A stretch of 64,000 nt of DNA, taken from NCBI RefSeq assembly GCF_009728935.1, contig NZ_CP034235.1:3324001-3388000 (forward strand), read 5' to 3'. The notes under the pieces were generated by a model, which was given only the letters and a program-made list of their open reading frames with translations, ran no database searches and was not told where the DNA came from. The stretch's first letter is position 1, and each line of letters opens with the position of its first letter. The position numbers and the translations under genes are program-made. The DNA is from Paenibacillus psychroresistens (GTDB taxonomy: Bacteria; Bacillota; Bacilli; Paenibacillales; NBRC-103111). Below are positions 60,001-64,000 of this stretch, in pieces.

Positions 60001-61868
60001 AGTATCCCCGGATATCAAATTCAAGAAACACTGGACAGGATTACAAGCAGATATGGATTGTTGGTGGAGAGAGTGAGGTTGCTGAAGAATTAAGGTTTCT
60101 AATGGAATCAAGCGGGCACTCAATTACTGTTACAAGAATAGATAAGCTGAAGATCAGGGAGACGTACATAGAAATCCCTGCCGAAGTGCAAATCATTGTT
60201 TATCTGGGAGAAGAAACGCCACCTAATTCAGACCTTTTTGAAATAAGAGATCAACTATTAAAGGGAACCGAGGCTTTTTTTCAGCTCATTAAAGCTCTCC
60301 TAGCATCAGGACTAAATCAGGTGATCCAAATAGCAATCGTATCATCGGAAGTAAATGCGGTTGACGGGCTTGAGAAGATACTTCGCCCGCAGCATGCTGC
60401 CACTTTTGGTCTAGGTAAGGTTGTACGAGAGGAATACCCCAATCTTGTATGCAGAGGCATCGATAGGGATAAGGAGACAGCCTTACATGTAATTTCAGCT
60501 GAAATCCTTGATCCATCAGAAATGTATAGCGTTGCATTCCGAAAGGGTGTCAGGTATACCGAGCAATTCAGTATTAAAAGTGTCGAAAAGATTAATAGGA
60601 AAATAAGGCAAGGTGGAACTTATTTTATTACAGGCGGCTTAAGCGGAATTGGCCTTGAGATCGGTAAAGCCCTTGCAGCTGAACATAAAGTGAATCTTGT
60701 GCTAATTGGACGAAGAGCACTTCCCCCCAGAGGAAAATGGTCCCAGATTATAGCAGCAGGAAATGAAATGGAGCTAATAAAACGAATTCAAGGCATCTAT
60801 GATATAGAGGCAAACGGTTCTCTTGTAGAGATTTATAGCGGGGACGTTGCGGACTACAATCAGCTGGAATTCATTTTTGCTTCTGCCCGGAGTAAATTTG
60901 GAAAAATCAACGGTATTATTCATAGTGCTGGAATTGCAGGAAAGGGATTTCTAATCCATAAAAGCTATGAAGAGTTAAATCAGATATGGGCACCTAAAAT
61001 ACTGGGAACCGTTTTTCTGGATCAGCTGTCACTAGCAGATGAGCTTGATTTTTTCATCTGTTTCTCTTCCAATACCACCTTGATGGGAATTCCGGGACAG
61101 GGAGATTACACAGCTGGAAACGCATTTCAGGATGCTTATTCGTCTTATCAGCAATTACAAGGAAGGTCGGCTTTGACCATCAATTGGCCGGCATGGAAAG
61201 AAACCGGCATGGCATTTGATCAGAATGTGTTGGAGGATACACTTTTCCGATCCTTACGGACAGTAGACGGTATACGCCACTTTTTTCAGCTGTTAGGGCA
61301 GGTTACGAATCGTTACATTGTCGGTGAAATTCTCTACGAGGGTTCCATTCATGGGAAAACCATTATGGATGCCCTAATTAAATTAGAACCAGGTATCCTA
61401 AATGAAATTGAAAAAAATAGAAGGAATCAAACCAAGCTAACAGCTCTCAGCACTTTAAGGACAAACGGGAAGAGCTCACTAATAGGCAGAAACAGCGAAA
61501 ACTATTCCGCGCTGGAATATCAAATTGCCGACATCTGGAATGAAATATTGGGGTTAGCAGTCATTCATGCATACGATTCTTTTTTTGAAATTGGCGGAGA
61601 TTCCATCATGGTCACTAAAATTCACAGACTATTGGATCAGCAGCATCCTGGAGTCATTACTGTAGCGGATTTATTCACCTTCACGACGATATCACAAATT
61701 GCTGCGCATATTGAAAAACAAATTAAACATCCGCACAAAGACCAAGAGTCAAATTCAGTGAAGGATAGTATTCAGGCTATCCTCGACCAACTGGTAGTAG
61801 GAAATATGGATGTAAATCAAGCATTGGCCAAGTACAATTCGATAGAAATGCACTATATTCCAAAGTAA
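57060..61868 (+). CDS. Polyketide synthase KS-DH-KR-ACP, AT-less
   Basis: 1602 residues, TTG start behind GGGAGGGTGATG. KS ~38-455: DTTCSSSL (Cys ~203), EAHGTGTKLGDP, SNIGHLDHSAG, all three catalytic residues present. ~455-650 is a linker that keeps the KS-AT and post-AT joining sequences (PLPVYPFERTRCW) but no AT. DH ~655-960: DEHRIGGKAFLVGTAYLE keeps the His but has V for the usual Pro, FGPRW.N, and LLDNALA with Asp but no following Gln/His, so activity is doubtful. KR ~1185-1400 with TGGLSGIG, CFSSNTTLMG and GDYTAGNAFQD (Tyr present). ACP with FFEIGGDSIM (Ser ~1513). The last ~40 residues look like a docking tail. Confidence 0.92.
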   Translation: MLEFTKFSKTQIPSPNKIQIIEENAEISNEKDIAIIGLALQFSSAETPEQYWNGICNKTDFVTKMSSERLKDTKKTLAILNYSAEGIEDGEAAYLNEIDKFDYAFFRISPREAALMDPNQRLFLQNAWHAVENAGYGNKQLYGSRTGIFIGHGAESEYKQLISALEPSALAQAVPGNVKPIIAGRLAYILDLHGPNMLVDTTCSSSLVAVHLACKSLLGGECDMAIAGGVQLHIAPVRHAEIGIEASDGRARSFDDHSDGTGTGEGLGTVILKPLNAAIRDKDHIYAVIKGSAVNHDGNSNGITAPNARAQEDVILRAWKDAAIDPETITLWEAHGTGTKLGDPIEIDGIRRAFSKYTDKKGFCAIGSVKSNIGHLDHSAGIAGLIKGVLALHHKTLPPALHFGKPNRKISFEDSPVYINDQEIPWETDQLPRRCGISSFGISGTNCHLILEEAPAAKTVNSAAAASKHIPRIFTLSAKSQKSLIAYIKSFIDFLKAEDLENSESAFADLCYSINTGRGHLAFRLAVIAENPMELAAKLSDTLYNLLNDPTHKLQAPGNVYYSEHRVVPEDREALAEGELTERKASQLGSNALKWIHLLHNGSNQSEVLDQICQIYMEGASIEWNSLYIHEQRNRRPLPVYPFERTRCWIEKSDLYSAVHLRNVNLNPFPLLDSYITSTIDSDIFHTEMNVQSKWLLDEHRIGGKAFLVGTAYLEIVSEALRIKLGISHILDVLEFQDIVFLTPMIMVEEETREIQTILIKTATAETLQFFTASRLKVNKEILPIEPVNEWIKHVEGKVVITKVNKDKKIRVSDLLSDIEATVIIPDFEKYNDNTVFEFGPRWRNISEMHVGDLEIIAKIEIPQAFVNEVSSYMLYPPLLDNALATIPLIEKALGSDSNRIFLPFSYKGIRIFHPLPGLFYSHVRLNGEITEKSELLSFDVTIMASTGEVIAEIDQYSLKKVSNTFWENKEATYYGIKWVEYPRISNSRNTGQDYKQIWIVGGESEVAEELRFLMESSGHSITVTRIDKLKIRETYIEIPAEVQIIVYLGEETPPNSDLFEIRDQLLKGTEAFFQLIKALLASGLNQVIQIAIVSSEVNAVDGLEKILRPQHAATFGLGKVVREEYPNLVCRGIDRDKETALHVISAEILDPSEMYSVAFRKGVRYTEQFSIKSVEKINRKIRQGGTYFITGGLSGIGLEIGKALAAEHKVNLVLIGRRALPPRGKWSQIIAAGNEMELIKRIQGIYDIEANGSLVEIYSGDVADYNQLEFIFASARSKFGKINGIIHSAGIAGKGFLIHKSYEELNQIWAPKILGTVFLDQLSLADELDFFICFSSNTTLMGIPGQGDYTAGNAFQDAYSSYQQLQGRSALTINWPAWKETGMAFDQNVLEDTLFRSLRTVDGIRHFFQLLGQVTNRYIVGEILYEGSIHGKTIMDALIKLEPGILNEIEKNRRNQTKLTALSTLRTNGKSSLIGRNSENYSALEYQIADIWNEILGLAVIHAYDSFFEIGGDSIMVTKIHRLLDQQHPGVITVADLFTFTTISQIAAHIEKQIKHPHKDQESNSVKDSIQAILDQLVVGNMDVNQALAKYNSIEMHYIPK

Positions 61869-61884
61869 GAAGGTGAAGTGATTT

Positions 61885-62019
61885 ATGAAGAAAATAATCG
61901 AAATTGACTTGTTTTCTTTGATCCAAAAGTTAAATGAAGAGACTCATCAGACCATAACACCTCAAAGAGTTAAGCAGCTATTAATTGAAGTTGCCCGCAT
62001 CAAAGAACTTCAAAAGTAA
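61885..62019 (+). CDS. 44-residue protein within the biosynthetic operon
   Basis: Starts at ATG 61885 behind AAGAAGGTGAAGTG, 16 bases after the PKS stop. It reads MKKIIEIDLFSLIQKLNEET.. and then HQTITPQRVKQLLIEVARIK.., ending ELQK. Amphipathic and helical throughout, without Cys or membrane segment. Size and position suggest a docking or accessory peptide of the assembly line. No family recognised. The good ribosome binding site and tight spacing make it a real gene in my view. Confidence 0.65.
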   Translation: MKKIIEIDLFSLIQKLNEETHQTITPQRVKQLLIEVARIKELQK

Positions 62020-62109
62020 TAGAAGTAGCTTATTTAAACAATTTAAACGTATGGGATAACAAGAGCTCAATAAGATTGCTGACATTAATTGTTATAGCGG
62101 GGGTATTGG

Positions 62110-63426
62110 ATGAGGAAAACACTTAAATTTTTTCCAATAGTGCTTATTATTCTTGGAGCTATTGGTTGTGATTACAATACCGTTAATACAACTGTTAAGG
62201 AGGAGACGACATTATCTTATTTAATGGAGTTTGGTTATAGTGCTTATGATTTAACGAAAAAGAAGTCAATAGAAAAGTCCATCGAAAAATTTCAAGATGA
62301 GAATCCTACTATAACAATAAAATTAGAAACAGCCAGTTATGATAATTACACTACTGAATTGAATAAAAGAGTAACTGACAACAACCCACCCGATATAATT
62401 ACTATGTGGGCTCAAGATGTTGCAGATTATAACGAACAGGGTTATCTAACCGACTTGAAAAAGTTTATTAAACTAGATCAATTAAATGATGAAGATTACT
62501 TTTACGATAAATTCAACGATTTATTTGTCATAGAAGGAGAGTTATTAGCTATTCCAAATCAATATAATTCAATTGGAGTTTTCTATAACAAAAAGTGGTT
62601 TGATAACGCCAATATTGGCTATCCATCGGATGAATGGACTTGGGAAGAATTCATGGAAACAGCAAAAGAGCTAAAAGCCTTTAATCAGAGTGAATATGGG
62701 GTTGTATTTCCCTTTGGCTTAGAATTTATTGAACCATTAATTATAAGTCTAGGTGGAAGCATCTTATCTCCTGACTTTTCAAAAGCAAGCGGATATCTCA
62801 ACAATAAACAATCCTTGAAAGCTTTTAAATGGGTGTATGATTTAATTAAGCTGCAAAAGTTATCTCCTGTTGAGTCTAGTGGGAACTGGAGAACACCACT
62901 TCAAATGTTAACTACTAATGAAGTTGGTATGGCAATAGGTTGGTCAGCCTATTCGACTAATAATATTATTCCAGATATAACTTCAGGTATCTCAGATGAA
63001 AGGTATAGTTATGTAGCTTTGCCTCATTTTAAGGAAGGAATTCGGGTGACCTCGAGCTCTGCAACTGGTATTGGAATCTCGTCAAAATCAAAAAATGCAC
63101 AAGCTTCATGGAAATTCCTTAGAAGTATCCTGCTTGATAATAATGAAATGTCACAACAATTAGCAGGTGGCAACTGGATTACACCAAAGACAGCCTATCA
63201 GGATGTACTGAAGACGAATCCAAATAAGGTGAATTACGTGAATGAATTAGACTATATAGTTCCAAATGTTAATAACAAAATCAAAGAATGGTATAACATT
63301 CATTATCAAATAAACAAAAGTGAGATGACAAACTTTATTAACAGTGATGAATCTAGTCTTCAATTATTTCTGGATGAGTTGGCTTTGAAATTAGATAAAA
63401 TGCTGGACAATTTGAAAGGAGAGTAA
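62110..63426 (+). CDS. Extracellular solute-binding lipoprotein (family 1, sugar type)
   Basis: 438 residues. Lipobox AIGC at residues ~17-20. Then the ABC-type binding-protein fold: PDIITMWAQDVADYNEQGYLTDLKKFI, YNSIGVFYNKKWFDNANIGYPSDEWTWEEFMETAKELK and GISSKSKNAQASWKFLRSI. Members bind oligosaccharides or sugars for import, but no permease or ATPase gene is near. Its place between two PKS genes is unusual; it could be captured cargo, or bind the secreted product or a precursor. GGGGGTATTGG precedes the ATG. Confidence 0.88.
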   Translation: MRKTLKFFPIVLIILGAIGCDYNTVNTTVKEETTLSYLMEFGYSAYDLTKKKSIEKSIEKFQDENPTITIKLETASYDNYTTELNKRVTDNNPPDIITMWAQDVADYNEQGYLTDLKKFIKLDQLNDEDYFYDKFNDLFVIEGELLAIPNQYNSIGVFYNKKWFDNANIGYPSDEWTWEEFMETAKELKAFNQSEYGVVFPFGLEFIEPLIISLGGSILSPDFSKASGYLNNKQSLKAFKWVYDLIKLQKLSPVESSGNWRTPLQMLTTNEVGMAIGWSAYSTNNIIPDITSGISDERYSYVALPHFKEGIRVTSSSATGIGISSKSKNAQASWKFLRSILLDNNEMSQQLAGGNWITPKTAYQDVLKTNPNKVNYVNELDYIVPNVNNKIKEWYNIHYQINKSEMTNFINSDESSLQLFLDELALKLDKMLDNLKGE

Positions 63427-63502
63427 GAGAATTTTTTCCTGAGTAAATCATAGGAGACCATTATCTTTATAAATTATTGTTTATAATATAAACATTAATT
63501 CG

Positions 63503-63531
63503 TTGACATGACTATAAATGAAACGTATTAT
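63503..63531 (+). promoter_or_regulatory. Sigma-A-type promoter for the second PKS gene
   Basis: TTGACA (63503-63508), 17 bases, TATTAT (63526-63531), 48 bases before the PKS start. It indicates an independent transcript after the solute-binding gene. Confidence 0.7.
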
Positions 63532-63578
63532 AAGAGTAAGTGATTGGATTTTAGGGATAATTTAACAAAGGAGCCAAT

Positions 63579-64000
63579 ATGGAAAAGATAGCAAAAATTA
63601 TTTTTGAGAATATTGTCTCTGGACAAATAGAAAGGAATCTTGGGGCAAAGCTGCTCGAAACATTAAAGAATGAAAGCGTATCACTTAACGAGAATGAGGT
63701 CCGTTCGAATTCATATGAGAACATGGCCATTGTTGGAATGTCTGCTAAATTACCAAAGGCAAACAGTTTGGATGAGTTTTGGGATAATTTGAGACATGGT
63801 GTTGATTGTATATCAGACTTTCCGGAGACTAGGCAAATGGATGTTGAACGGCTCATACAGTATACCTACATGAAGGATAAGGAGATCACGTATAGCGCTG
63901 GCGGATACCTGGATGAAATTGATAAATTTGATTATAAATTTTTTAATATTTCTCCAAAAGAAGCAAGCCTGATGGATCCGGTTCAAAGATTGTTTCTGCA
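63579..64000 (+). CDS. Polyketide synthase, N-terminal part (runs off the window)
   Basis: 141 codons visible. MEKIAKIIFENIVSGQIERNLGAKLLETLK is a helical N-terminal docking-like segment; from residue ~47 the KS domain begins (MAIVGMSAKLPKANSLDEFWDNLRHGVDCI) and continues to FFNISPKEASLMDPVQRLFL at the edge. AAAGGAG stands eight bases before ATG 63579. The domain order beyond KS is unknown. Confidence 0.93.
   Translation, partial: MEKIAKIIFENIVSGQIERNLGAKLLETLKNESVSLNENEVRSNSYENMAIVGMSAKLPKANSLDEFWDNLRHGVDCISDFPETRQMDVERLIQYTYMKDKEITYSAGGYLDEIDKFDYKFFNISPKEASLMDPVQRLFL

Overview
The window comes from a low-to-mid GC, endospore-forming member of the Bacillales, most likely Paenibacillus or a close relative. 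Support is two gerA-type germinant receptor operons, strong AGGAGG-type ribosome binding sites with TTG and GTG starts, lipoproteins, GH42/AraC and MocR-type genes, and a long NRPS/PKS cluster. No rRNA, tRNA, CRISPR array or insertion sequence was recognised.

Layout. 1-1 kb: end of a phosphodiester-glycosidase-like gene. 1-20 kb: an accessory region built around paralogous epoxide hydrolases (a relic, two cytosolic copies, one lipoprotein copy, one copy with a broken lipobox, and an inverted lipoprotein copy at 18.6-20 kb). It also carries a germinant receptor operon, a CGNR zinc-finger regulator with two decayed relatives, msrA (frameshifted) and msrB, a MocR-type regulator, and two tandem small acidic genes that look like immunity genes with remnants of a toxin tail. 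Eight copies of an element TGTAAC-N20-GTTAC (one N21) lie in promoter regions of the CGNR gene, of its 2.1-kb relic and of four possible target units. They are the best candidate for an unrecognised regulon.

20-35.6 kb: a MOSC protein, a VOC protein, a phosphotransferase-glycosyltransferase fusion, an orphan DNA methyltransferase with an altered catalytic motif, a GH42 beta-galactosidase with divergent AraC regulator, and a low-GC group that reads like a resistance island (Nif3-like, APH-like kinase, two VOC proteins, nucleotidyltransferase, UvrA-like ABC ATPase, DUF5662). 35.6-39 kb: a second germinant receptor operon on the minus strand whose gerA is frameshifted.

39-48 kb: a GAF histidine kinase, then a LacI-controlled operon (MocD-like diiron oxygenase, MocE-like Rieske ferredoxin, mutarotase, lactonase). 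I read it as oxidative O-demethylation and breakdown of a methylated sugar or inositol. Matching perfect palindromes sit in the promoters of the regulator and of the operon. A MarR/DoxX pair with its own matching palindromes and an XRE regulator follow.

48-64 kb (runs off the end): a hybrid NRPS/trans-AT-like PKS cluster. It begins with a fused S12 serine peptidase-ABC exporter of the ClbP/XcnG/ZmaM kind. Type II thioesterase, a C-A-T NRPS with a half-length terminal C/E-like domain, a malonyltransferase with an extra C-terminal domain, a KS-DH-KR-ACP PKS without AT, a 44-residue protein, a solute-binding lipoprotein and the start of a second PKS follow. The layout suggests a capped prodrug that is exported and activated by peptidase cleavage. 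The product is not recognised.
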